Assembly (NCBI GenBank): GCA_003952965.2
Contig: RXIC02000449.1
Coordinates: 65,129-129,128, forward strand
DNA length: 64,000 nt
Reading direction: 5' to 3'
DNA from: Morella rubra
Taxonomy: Eukaryota; Streptophyta; Magnoliopsida; Fagales; Myricaceae
Position 1 is the first letter of the stretch. Each line of letters begins with the position of its first letter. Below the pieces are notes generated by a model. It saw nothing but the letters and a program-made list of their open reading frames with translations, ran no database searches and was not told where the DNA came from. Of the stretch, positions 10,662 to 21,658 are shown in pieces. The translations under genes and the position numbers were made by a program.

Positions 10662-11387
10662 ATGTTGTTCTCAAAATATATTGCTGTAAGCTTTCTACTT
10701 TTCTGCCTCGCCCTCGATGCTGCCAATTGTGCTGATCCTTTATTCAACTTCTGTTTTAGCCAGACAAACTACACTGCCAATAGCCCCTATGCAGCAAACT
10801 TGAATGGGTTGCTCAATCAGCTGTCCACCAAAGTTCCTCCTACCGGATTTGGGCTCAGCTCGATTGGCCGCGGCAAAAACAAAGTCAATGGTTTAGCCCT
10901 CTGCCGAGGAGATGTCTCAAGCACAAACTGTAAGACCTGTGTCGTTGATGCAGGCAACGAGCTTCGAGACCGTTGTCCTTACGAGAAAGGAGCAATCATC
11001 TGGTACGATTACTGCCTCCTGAAGTACTCCGATACGGATTTCTTCGGGCAGATTGATAACGAAAACAAGTTCTACATGTGGAACGTCGAAGAGGTGAAGA
11101 ACCCCACTTCATTTAACCGGAAAGTTAAGGATTTGTTCAGCAGGCTATCGAACAAAGCCCAAGCCAGCCCAAAGTTCTATGCCACCGGGGAGCTCGTGCT
11201 TGGTCCATCAGAAAAACTATATGGTTTGGCTCAATGCACTAGAGATCTCTCTAGCCTTGATTGTAAGGAGTGTCTTGATGGTGCGATTGGTGAACTCCCC
11301 AAATATGGCGATGGCAAACGAGGTGGGCGAGTTGTTGGTGGGAGTTGTAACGTTAGATATGAACTCTACCCCTTTGTTGATGCCTAG
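10662..11387 (+). CDS. cysteine-rich repeat secretory protein (two DUF26 domains), copy A
   Basis: Single-exon, 241-residue apoplastic protein. A signal peptide (FSKYIAVSFLLFCLALDAA, mature start near ADPLFNFC) is followed by two DUF26/Gnk2 domains. Each carries the C-X8-C-X2-C signature: CRGDVSSTNCKTC and CTRDLSSLDCKEC. There is no membrane segment or kinase, so it is the secreted class (ginkbilobin-2-like). DUF26 proteins of this class are lectin-like, and some have antifungal or plasmodesmal roles; the role here is unknown. The TATA box is 56 bp upstream. It is about 83% identical to copy B (41 differences in 241, counted by eye). Oddity: positions 215-216, Cys-Cys in copy B and in most relatives, are Tyr-Gly here, removing a conserved pair from the second domain. 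The differences cluster at residues 60-75. Confidence 0.9.
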   Translation: MLFSKYIAVSFLLFCLALDAANCADPLFNFCFSQTNYTANSPYAANLNGLLNQLSTKVPPTGFGLSSIGRGKNKVNGLALCRGDVSSTNCKTCVVDAGNELRDRCPYEKGAIIWYDYCLLKYSDTDFFGQIDNENKFYMWNVEEVKNPTSFNRKVKDLFSRLSNKAQASPKFYATGELVLGPSEKLYGLAQCTRDLSSLDCKECLDGAIGELPKYGDGKRGGRVVGGSCNVRYELYPFVDA

Positions 11388-12859
11388 ACTGAAATGTTCT
11401 CTCGTCTTTATGCATCAAAGGGTGCTTATCTATGTACTATGTTAACTAAAAACTAAATAATTGTCCAATGGGACAACTTCTCGTCTTGCTTTGTCAATTC
11501 TATGCCTCTTCGAAACATGGGACAACTTTTAGCAGAGTTCATTTGGTATGTCCTCTTGCTTAGGATGTTCTTGTTTTAGAGTGGACTCCCCACATGATCC
11601 ATGGCCGTTGGATTCTGCAAACTAATTTCCTAAATTGGTATTCAAAAGGTCTCAATGTACTGCTACAAGTATACAATCTTTGGGCCTCTCTTCCCTCCAC
11701 CCATTTGTTCAGTTGAACTTGTTAAGATCTTTTATTCTTTGCGAAGCTCTAAATTAATTAACAGCAGTAATTAGAACTCCTCGGAGCTGACATGATTCTT
11801 CTTGTTCTAATTTGCTTAGAATCTGAGTAACTCAGCGTTTACTACTTTTCGTGTTTTGAATGCCTGTATATATAGAATTACGTGTGGATCCCATAGTGAA
11901 ATCAAATAATTATGGACAACGTAAGCAATATATACGTGAGTTTGATGTTATCCTGTTGCTTTCATGTTACATGATCACAATTTCAATAAAGGTTGCAAAA
12001 TGCTTGAAATCAATAATTGGTTGGTGAAATGTAATAAAAATAATAACTTTGAATGTAAATTGTCAAAACCTCAAAATTAAAGATGCAAAATAATGTATTT
12101 ATCCCTTATAAAACGTATTGGATTTAAGAGATTGTTTAAGACCCTGTACCTTCAAACTCTTTATAGGTAAAGTTAGTAAAAAAGGCTATTGGTTACTTTC
12201 TCCACTCACGTACAAAAGTTTGAGGTTTTTCCGTCACTAAAATATAAATATGAAAAAGATCGAAGATGAAGGTGGTCCATTAAGCACTGAAGACTATTAT
12301 TGTGTCAATTTTAGTATTCTTTGCCGGTACCATGTCATTGCATATGTCTAAGGTATGTTAAATTGTTCCAATATTATTTATCACATCTGTCGGTTGTTAA
12401 AGTCAGTCTTAATTTCTACCATTCCTTTACTTTGATCGCCACAGCCTCACCAAACAATAAGATTTGAATTCAATTGACAACTTCATTTTTTTGAGTTAAA
12501 TACATTTTCACCCAGTGATTATTGGGATACTGCTACTTTGCACCTTGAATTATCGATCGATTTCGTTAAATGTCACCTTTCAACTATCAACCGTTTACAC
12601 TTTGCAGCCTATGCTGTTAATTTTGACAGAAATTGATAATTTGCTTCATTGAAATCAAGATTTTACCCTCATAATATTTTTTAGCATTATATTTTTTAGG
12701 CTTAATTACTGTACGGGTCCCTATGATTTACACTTTATATTTTAGTCTCTATACTGATTTCAACTATCAACCGTTGCAACCTGAGATTTTGGGCTTAATT
12801 ATTAATGATTTACACTTTATATTTTAGTCTCTATGGTACTGATTTGGCAAGCTTCACAA

Positions 12860-13640
12860 GATTTTACTCTTATAATCTTAATTATTTACAGTCCCTGTGA
12901 TTTAGCACTTTACTCCAGGAGGTGATTTAGCCTTGGTATCAATCAACCCCCCCCCCCCCCCCCCCTATTATGGAGAAGAAAAAACATGAGAGGAAGATAG
13001 AGCATGAGAGAGGGAATAGCTACTTTTTAAGTGGACTCTCCAATTTTTAAAAGAAAAAATACTAATAGTGTGTCTTTTTCACTTTTCTCTCTCCCTCTAT
13101 TTTTTCTAAAATTCCTATCTTTCTCCCTCTTTTCTAAAGTGTCTTTTTTCCTCTCCCTCTCTTCTAAAATTCCTTTATTCTTTTTCTCACACTTCCTGCC
13201 TCTCATTGTTTACACTCTTATTGTCTAGGTTTCTCTCAATGGCCCCTCTCTTTTATTTCTCTCCCACTATTTTACATCATATACAAAAAATAGTAAAATC
13301 CATACTCAACTCTTAGGATACAACAAATTTTTTGCTTTGCACGCACAAAAATTCCTCTTCAAAATTAGAATTCTAAATGTTATTACATTTAATTTTTTTT
13401 AAGGAATGTTTGGTCCAACTAGCATAATTGATGAAAATTTAGCTTTTACACTTACATTAAAGTCTATCATTTTTTTTTTCTTTTTTAAGTTTTAGAATAT
13501 GTTGTTACATTTTGACTATGCTTATTTTGATTATAATGAAAATTTGAAGGTCTTGGAATTAGTCGATGTACACGTAAAATGGTCTTGAGACCTGATTAGG
13601 AAAATAAAAATTTCAAGCAAAAATTATATTTGGCCCCCTC
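12860..13640. other. low-complexity intergenic sequence with poly-C tract
   Basis: A run of 19 C lies at 12947-12965. It is followed by a pyrimidine-rich stretch (about 13060-13260, CTCTCCCTCT-type) and AT-rich sequence. The open frame through the pyrimidine tract gives only Phe/Ser/Leu repeats and is not a gene. Confidence 0.6.
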
Positions 13641-13993
13641 TAATGACAAATCCTAGCTTCGTCCTGGACTCAAAGATATTCCCAAAGGTTGTTTTATTCC
13701 ACCTTAGCATAGCCGCTTGCACTGCCTTTAGTTTTCGTACCAAAATCCACCCAGGTGATCCAATCAACTCTTGGTTCCAAGCATGAGCTACCACTTCATA
13801 ATAGGAGTCATTTCAAAGCCAAAAGCCTTCAAATTTGAAGGATGTAGGAGCTGTAATGTCATCAAAGCCCATCACGTTTAAAATGATTGGGGTATGATCC
13901 GAAGGGGCGATGGAGTGATGGATGATGTTGGCATTTGGAAACGCCAACAGCCAAGAACTATCTACGGATTATGATCGAAGAGTTTGCCGACTG
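13640..13993 (-). mobile_element. LINE (L1-type) fragment
   Basis: Minus-strand translation gives the end of an L1 endonuclease domain and the linker before reverse transcriptase: LRSDHTPIILNVMG, then FKFEGFWL, then VVAHAWNQELIGSPGW and LKAVQAAMLRWNKTTFGNI. SDHxPI is the endonuclease signature. Both ends are truncated and at least one in-frame stop follows GFWL. It abuts the left edge of duplication copy B. Confidence 0.75.
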
Positions 13994-14045
13994 AAAAAGT
14001 CAGCTTTTTCAACTCGATGCTTAGCTAAAGTTCAAAATTTTCGTG

Positions 14046-14054
14046 TATATATAG
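14046..14054 (+). promoter_or_regulatory. TATA box of the second DUF26 gene
   Basis: TATATATAG, 56 bp before the ATG at 14110, the same spacing as in copy A. Confidence 0.6.
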
Positions 14055-14109
14055 ATAGTTATTGGAGGGTAGAACATGCACAAAAAACTTAGCTTGAAGT
14101 TCGTCCAAT

Positions 14110-14835
14110 ATGTTCTTCTCAAAATATATTGCTGTAAGCTTTCTACTTTTCTGCCTCTCCCTCGATGCAGCCAATTGTGCTGGTCCTTTATTCCACTTCT
14201 GTTTTAGCCAGACAAAGTACACAGTCAATAGCCCCTATGCTACAAAATTGAATGGTTTGCTCAATCAGTTGTCCACCAAAGTTCCTCGGACCGGGTTCAG
14301 GCTCGACTTCAATGTCGACGCTGAAAACAGAGTCAATGGTTTAGCTCTCTGCCGAGGAGATGTTTCAAGTAGAAACTGTAAGACCTGTGTCATTGATGCA
14401 GAAAAAGAGGTTCGACACCGTTGTCCTTACGAGAAAGGAGCGACAATCTGGTACGATTACTGCCTCTTGAAGTACTCTGACATGGATTTCTTCGGGAAAA
14501 TTGATAACGGAAACAAGTTCTACATGTGGAACGTCCAAGAGGTGAAGAACACCACTTCATTTAACCGGAAACTTAAGGATTTGTTGAGCAGCTTATCGTA
14601 CAAAGCCTATGCCAGTCCAAAGCTCTATGCCACCGGGGAGCTCGTGCTTGGTTCATCAGAAAAACTGTATGGTTTGGCTCAATGCACTAGGGATCTCTCT
14701 AGTCTTGATTGTAAGGAGTGTCTTGATGGGGCGATTGGTGAACTCCCCAAATGTTGCGATGGCAAACGAGGTGGGCGAGTTGTTGGTGGGAGTTGTAACT
14801 TTAGATATGAACTCTACCCCTTTGTTGCTGCATAG
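14110..14835 (+). CDS. cysteine-rich repeat secretory protein (two DUF26 domains), copy B
   Basis: Tandem paralogue of 10662-11387 with the same length (241 residues), signal peptide and single-exon structure. The DUF26 signatures are CRGDVSSRNCKTC and CTRDLSSLDCKEC. Here the second domain keeps the KCCDGKRGGRV segment with both cysteines at 215-216, so it looks like the more conventional member. Upstream identity with copy A starts only about 110 bp before the ATG. The two genes therefore share the core promoter but not distal elements: copy A has a MITE there, copy B a LINE fragment. Both frames are open and the proteins differ mostly by substitutions, as expected for recent duplicates still under some constraint. 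Confidence 0.9.
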   Translation: MFFSKYIAVSFLLFCLSLDAANCAGPLFHFCFSQTKYTVNSPYATKLNGLLNQLSTKVPRTGFRLDFNVDAENRVNGLALCRGDVSSRNCKTCVIDAEKEVRHRCPYEKGATIWYDYCLLKYSDMDFFGKIDNGNKFYMWNVQEVKNTTSFNRKLKDLLSSLSYKAYASPKLYATGELVLGSSEKLYGLAQCTRDLSSLDCKECLDGAIGELPKCCDGKRGGRVVGGSCNFRYELYPFVAA

Positions 14836-15859
14836 AGCACTGAAATGTTGTAATATGTTATCTGAAAACTAAATAATTGTCCAATGAGACAACTTCCGCT
14901 TTGCTTTGTCAACTCTATGCCTCTTCGAAAATGGGACAACTTTTAGCAGAGTCCATTTGGTATGTCTTCTTGCTTAGGATGTTCTTGTTTTAGATTGGAT
15001 CCATGCATGACCGTTGGATCCTGCAAACTAATTGCCTAAATTGGTAATCAAAGGGTCTGAAGGTAGTACAACTACAATCTTTGGGCCTCGCTCTCTTCCC
15101 TCCATCCATTTGTTAAGTTGAACTTGTTCAGATCTTTGATTCCTTTGTGAAGCTCTAAATTAATTAACAGCAGTAATTAGAACTCCTCGGAGCTGACATG
15201 ATTCTTCTTGTTCTAATTTGCTTAGAATCTGAGTAACTCAGCTTTTACTACTTTTGGTCTTTTGAAAATGCATGTATATATAGAATTACATGTGGGTCCC
15301 ATAATGAAATCAAATAATTATGTATAATGTAAGCAATGTATTATATATATGTGAGTTTGATGTTATCTTGTTGCTCTCATGTTACATGATCACAATTTCA
15401 ATAAAGGTTGCAAAATGCTTGAAATCAATAATTGGTAGGTGAAATGTGACAAAAATAATAACTTTGAATGCAAAATGTCAAGACCTCATAATCAAAGGGT
15501 GCAAAGTAATTTATTTATTCATTATAAAAAATATTGTATTTAAGAGATAGTTTAAGACCTAGAACTTCAGACTCTTTATAGGTAAAGTTAGTAAAAAAGG
15601 CAATTGGTTCGGCCTTTCTCTACTCACGTACAAAAGTTTGAGGTTTTTCCGTCACTAAAATATAAAATATGAAAAAGAGTGACAAGATCAAAGATGAAGG
15701 TGGTCCATTAATTAAGCTCTGAAGACTATTATTGTGTCAATTTTAGTATTCTTTGCAGGTATTGTATCGTTGCATATATCTAGGGTATGTTAAATTGTTC
15801 GAATATTATTTATCACATCTTTTGTTGTTAAAGTCACTCTTAATTTCAACCATTCCTTT

Positions 15860-18800
15860 TGTCACGTCCCGTATCTGTATTTACCCCCTAGACTCACCTA
15901 TGGAGATAGTATGCAGACAGGTGAGGATTACGGCATGAATTATTCCTAGTAAGCATCAACTGATTTACCTCGAAAAGCTTAGCAAAATTTTTATTTGAAT
16001 ATATTGTTGTGATATTAGAAATACCTAATTAGGAAGATGTATTAAAAATAGATAGCGTGATTCAGGAAAAAGACGGTAAATCGACTCGTGTTAAATGTTT
16101 TGGAAAAGTTTAGTAATTTAAAACTATTAGTATAAATGGAAGTGCAATAATATAAAAATAAGAAGAAAGAAACTCAAATAGTAAATACAAGTTTTTCATT
16201 ACTGAACACAATTTTTCCAAAACACGTCCTTCAAGAGGACTATAAAAAGGGCTAAGTAAGTACAGAAGTGGGAGCTTTCCATACCTCACCATGCCATTAC
16301 AACCATGTTTTTAAACGTTGATTATACATTAAAAGACAAAGAAAACCAAAACAAACTGCATCTAAACTCGAGTCCACTAGTCCTCCGCATCATTATCGGT
16401 GGTAAGATCTACAACACCAGTCGTAGGTGAGACACAACCACCCTTCGCTGGCGGGGCCAGAGGAGCAGGGTCGAGACTAAGGAACTCTGTGGGTACATCG
16501 ATCAAACCGAAATCCTCTAATCGGGGTAGTGGGGGTAATGGAGGTCCCTTGAGGTACTAGTGGGTTTCGTGCTCCACCAGTATCTCGAAAGTGTCCAAAA
16601 CTCATGTTTGGAACTTTAAGACCAAAATGTAAGGATTGGGATCTATAGTACACTCACTCTCGAAAAGCTTCATCTTCAGTATCCACAGCGCCGCATACAA
16701 AAATACAAAACATAAAACGAGTGAGTCCTACTGACTTAGTAAGGTGAGAAAGGGGACATGACATATAACAGATAAGCAGTAACGACCGCAATAAATAAGA
16801 GTACAGTTAATAAAGCACAGATAGCAATAAACTATATCTCAATGTATGCTTGATGCAATGTAAAAATGATGCATTTGTTTTCCGATCATTTCTCTCTCTT
16901 TCTTTTTCGACGTGGTAGAGGCGTCTCTACTGCGCTCTGTTTAACCTCCAGAGTCAGGGTTATGCGTCCCTCCTCTCCTCTGGGACTGTCTCATGCATCA
17001 CACACACTAGACCCGATTAGGCAAGCCTCGTACCATTGCCTAGGGAAACCACCCACTATTTCCAATTTTTCATTAGTGGTGGCTTGCACGTTTTCCATCG
17101 TGAATGGTATCGTCACCCGATTTCAAGACCACCTCTAGATATAGGTTCTTTCCGGTCTTTCAATACTTTCCATACCCATGAGATGATTATGTAATATGAC
17201 ACGTCATACGCATATGAAATTCACAAACTTACATAAGCTTCAACAAAATGAAAGGTAGATAATTGCTTTCGTATTCTTGCAAAAACTGTTAATTCCAAAG
17301 ATATGGTGCAAATTATTCTCTTCTCGTGCAAATGCATTAATATATTATTGACTATGTTCTAATTTATCAGATTAAAGGCTTATATTAGTTATTTTATTAT
17401 TCTTATTTTGGTTATTTCTAAAATTATTACCTAAGTAATTTCTTTCCGTCTATTCAATATTTATAATATCTTTATCTAGTCACTTCATTAATACAAATGG
17501 ACCTAATAGGAATCGTATTTTACAGATCTGAATTAATACTAAACTTTTTTTATTTAGTTGTTTTTATTAGCTTATTATAGCCAACGGGCCGGGTTTAGGT
17601 TCGTATTATTCTTTGTGTTTTGGGCCTCATGTTGACTAGTTTTGGACTCAAAATCATATTCTAATTCCTTTGAATTAAACCCAACATTACCATAAGCCCA
17701 AATTTTATACTTGGAAGTTTTTACCCTTGATTTTCTAAAAAATACCGAAACTGCCCCCAGGTGCTTCCAATGGCATTTCGGACTTTCCACTTATTCATTT
17801 TAGCTGAAATTTTTACGGCAAGTCCTACAGACCCTCAACTTCATTTTTGGAAGGTTTCATGTGAAAATACAAACTACTTTTACCTGAAATGTGCCACATT
17901 GCATTCGGGTGTTCTATGTCTCAAGGAAAGTTTGCATGCATGTATTCTTTTTGTTTTTGTCATCAATTTTATGTCCACCTATGTGCTAATAACACATTAG
18001 TAGCATCAAAATACATCCAGAGATGATATTTAACAACAATTCACAATACAAAAGTCTTTATTTCTTATTTTTTCTTTCCAAAACCTATGCATGTGGCTAA
18101 ATGTCACTCCTTTATCACTTCTAGCCACTAGAACTCAAGAGGAGCTCTCCATAGGGCACTACGTGACCCTCTATCTTCCACAGACTCCATTTTTCTTTTC
18201 ATTTCTCAATTTCCAAGTTCACAAGTGCACCAATTCACAAATATTTAATCCAAAACATGATAAAGGAAGATAATCTACAAAACTATTTTTGCATGCATTT
18301 TCCTTTTTCTCTAAGTTCAAACCGTGGCTTATCTAAGTGTTTTTCCTCCTCCTATACTAACAATACTTAAATGCAAAGCATCCAACATCAAGAAAAAATG
18401 ATTTTCTTGAAGAAAAGTTACAAGGAACAAACAATCGGGCACATACATTTTTTTTTTATCGCCAAATGAAGTTCTTTTCACCATTTCATCATCATCTACC
18501 TACATACATGTTATCAAATCCAAAAGAAAACTTCAAAGTCATCATCTAACCCAAACCGTGACCCTTAAGCTTATTCTCCATCACAAAAACACAACCAAAA
18601 TACCCCAAACCTCACATTAGAGCAAAACTAAATGACCCTTACCTTGCTAGCTTTGGTTGGTCTCTAAATGTCTCTTGAAATTTCCTAAGGCAAAGTCTTA
18701 GTGTTAGAAAGGTATACAAAGAAGAAATCAAAGGAAAAAGGGCTCATGGGAGAGGTCTTTCTCCCATGGCCGAATACTACCAATGGCCTTACCTCTCCAC

Positions 18801-19898
18801 TATTTTCTTTTTCTCCATTTCTCTCCTCTTCTTCTTCTTCTTCTTCTTCTTCTCTTCTCTTCTCCTTCTACTCTCACGGCCTGGTATGGTTCTTCACATC
18901 CACTCACTCTTTCTCTCTATTTCCTCTCTAGCTCGTCACTTCTAAGGAAAACAAAAGCTCCCCACGGTTTGCTTTGGCTTTAAATAGCCTAAGTTAACTA
19001 TAGTTAGATAATAGGGTTACATCAAACCTATCACAATCTAGCTCTAGGTAATCATGCAATCTATACTTAACTACAAGAAGCAAGCTTTTTAAGTGGCTAA
19101 CATGGGCGGCAAACGGCAGAAAATGCCAAGTGGCACCACTTCTCTTTTCTAGGTAATGATTAGAGCTCACCAAATCACTCAAAAATCTCCTAACTAGCAA
19201 TTGTCGATTGGCCTACAAGCTTCAACGTGACATGCATGCTAATAAGACAAAAATAAAACAAGGACCAATGAGAATTTAAGTGGCAACTGTGCACCTAGGG
19301 AAAAGAAACTAGAATGGATTATTCAAATAATATACGTGCTAATTAAATAAATTTAGCTAAGTAAAGAATAATGTAGGAATTAATTTAAGTTAAGAGAAGG
19401 GTATAGATAATAAGAAAATTTAAATAAAGGAAAGTACTTGAACTAATGATGGAAAAAATTTAAAATTTGTTCATGTGGCATTAATATAAATTTCGAATGT
19501 AAGTTAGAAAATAAGCAAGGGAAATTTAAATTCAATGAAATATACTCTATGAGTAATTACAACATTATCATATATGTCCAATTAAAAGCAAGGTAGAAAT
19601 GAGAAATTTAATAATGAAACTAAATTCTCCACCAATTGATCAAATCAATGCAAGTGAAATATAATAATATAAGATGCAAGAAATGAAAATGCTCATTTTA
19701 AAAAAATATTCGAATTATCAAGATCCATAATGAAATGCGAATGCCGAACTAAATAATAGGATAAATAATATATTTAGCAAGAATATTGAAAAACATATAA
19801 ATTTGCCAAGGAAATAATTCTGACTAGAAAATCTCAAATCATTGTCATTAACCAACTTAAATACATTAAGTAGTTGAAAACAAGGAGAGGGCGTCACA
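15860..19898 (-). mobile_element. 4-kb solo LTR, family L
   Basis: 4039 bp. It starts TGTCACGTCCCGTATCTG, ends GGGCGTCACA, and has 5-bp target repeats CCTTT at 15855-15859 and 19899-19903. The insertion site is proved by comparison with the uninterrupted copy A. No coding region and no terminal direct repeats lie inside, so it is a single LTR left after recombination. On the minus strand it aligns with 21664-25749 at both ends and in a conserved block (16915-17170 here). It contains a (CTT)n microsatellite at 18828-18853. It is younger than the DUF26 duplication. Confidence 0.85.
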
Positions 19899-20289
19899 CC
19901 TTTGCTTTGATTGCCACAACCTTATCAAACAATAAGATTTGAATTCAATTGGCAACTTTATTTTTTTGAGTTAAATACACTTTTCGCCCAACGACTATTG
20001 GGAAACTGGCACTTTGCACTTCGAATTATCAATTTCGTTACATTTCACCCCTCAATTATCAATTGTTTATACTTTGCAGCCCATGCAGTTAATTTCGACG
20101 AAAATTGATAATTTTTCTTAAGTGAAATGACAATTTTACCCTCATAATTTTTTTAGCAATATATTTTTTAGGCATAATTATCGACAGGTCCCTGTATTTT
20201 ACACTTTATATTTTAGTCTCTATGGTACCGATTTCAATAGCCGGACCCTTAAGGTAAGTTTTTGAGATAAATCGATCCCCCTGTCCAAT

Positions 20290-21658
20290 TGTCGTTAGCC
20301 AATTGACGAAGAAGTGCCCATTTGGTAGATTCAAGAAGGATGCTGAAAAGACTAATGGTAGCTCTTGTAGTTATAGAAAGGACAAAAGAGATAAGTATGT
20401 CGAGAATGAGTCCAAGAACAACAGGACTCAGTTTTTTGAATGTCAAGGTTATGACCACGTCAGATCTAAGTGCACATATCTCAACAGGTACTCGAGAATT
20501 GTACCAGAATGTTCAAGGATACTGAAAAGACTAATGGTAGCTCCACGAGATAAGTATGTCGAGAATGAGACCAAGAACAAGAAGACTCAGTTTTTTGAAT
20601 GTCAAGGTTATGAAGCCACGGTCAAGGATCTGAAAAGACTAATGGTAGCTCCAGTAGTTATAAAAAAAGACAAAAGAGATAAGTATGTCTTCACATTATC
20701 TCAGAGTGCCTTAATATCTCAAGTCCAAAGGAAAAGCTATGAATGCATCATTAAGTGATGATGAGTCCAATTCTAGCAGCGATCATGAGAATTCCTCTTC
20801 AGAGGAACATGTATAAATTTTATGAGGTTCATGTCGAAGAGAGCCTGCAAGAAGCATACAACCAACTTTTTAGGAAAAGCCTGAAACTGCATAAGGTAAA
20901 CAAAAAGTCCCTAAAGAAACCTCATGAGGCTTAACTTGAAAGGGACAATCTCATTGCAAAGCTTGAAGAGTATATCAAGTTGTTTGATGATTTGAAAGTG
21001 AAGAATCTGACGCTTGAAGCTGACGTCAAAGATCTAGGGTGTGAACTAGAGAAATCTAAAGCTCAACTTAAGCAATTCTCTAGTGGGTCTAAAGAGCTTG
21101 GCCACATGCTAAGCCTAAAATTGACTATTGGTAATAAAAAAAAGGCTTAGGCTACACCAAGACCAATACTAAATCGTCCTCAAAGACTGTTTTTGTTCCG
21201 GCTACATTTCCAGTTAAACAAGTAAAAGTCAAAGCTCCACCTAGGGCACACACTACACGTAAATTTGTTTCTAAGTCACTTTTGTGGTAAGGTAGGGCAC
21301 ATTAGACCTAATTATTTTAAATTAAGAGCACACACATGCAAACCCTTTCTACATGATTGAGCATATAAATCTTATGATTCAAGTCAGGGCTCTTACTGAA
21401 CATACAAAGCTGATTAATGAAAAATTGGAGTATCTGATTAAACGTATTTTCACCAAGAAGATTTGGGCGAAAAAAGATGAAAATCCATTAGTTGATAGAA
21501 AAACTATTGGTATTTGTGCTATTGCTACTCCCTGAAAGTCCTTTCTCTTGCATACATTAGGATAGTTTGCATTAATATACATATTGCATTCATTTGAACT
21601 TTGAATCTTGTTTGATCTTTTTGTTTTTGCTTTCGTTATTTATCCAAAATTCAAAAAG
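20290..21658 (+). mobile_element. Copia-like gag fossil
   Basis: Fossil. It shows the zinc-knuckle type phrase FFECQGYDHVRSKC, repeated in part, then a coiled-coil-like stretch about 20930-21110. This is typical of the gag-to-protease part of Ty1/Copia polyproteins. The element is broken in several places, contains an internal duplication, and is truncated on the right by the LTR at 21664. No complete polyprotein remains. Age: old relative to the LTR that interrupts it. Confidence 0.7.

Larger units (their letters stand above)
10546..12775 (+). repeat. tandem duplication unit, copy A
   Basis: About 2.2 kb, starting near AGTCAGCTTTTTCAACTCG just upstream of the DUF26 gene. It runs through the gene, its 3' flank and MITE remnants at 11975-12113 and 12500-12775. 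It matches copy B at 13997-15859, continued at 19904-20238 beyond an inserted LTR. Confidence 0.85.
13997..20238 (+). repeat. tandem duplication unit, copy B (interrupted by solo LTR)
   Basis: Matches copy A (10546-12775). Copy B runs 13997-15859 and resumes at 19904 with GCTTTGATTGCCACAACC through to about 20238. Between the two parts lies the LTR at 15860-19898. Removing that insert and one CCTTT restores collinearity with copy A. Confidence 0.85.

Noticed and set aside
13031-13228. Phe/Ser/Leu-rich frame as a membrane protein
   Set aside because: It is a translated pyrimidine-rich low-complexity tract.
15860-19898. Host genes inside the 4-kb LTR (several short frames, including a Ser-rich one near 18701-18931)
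   Set aside because: The whole interval is bounded by LTR termini and target repeats and aligns to a second non-coding copy. The Ser-rich frame is a translated CTT microsatellite.
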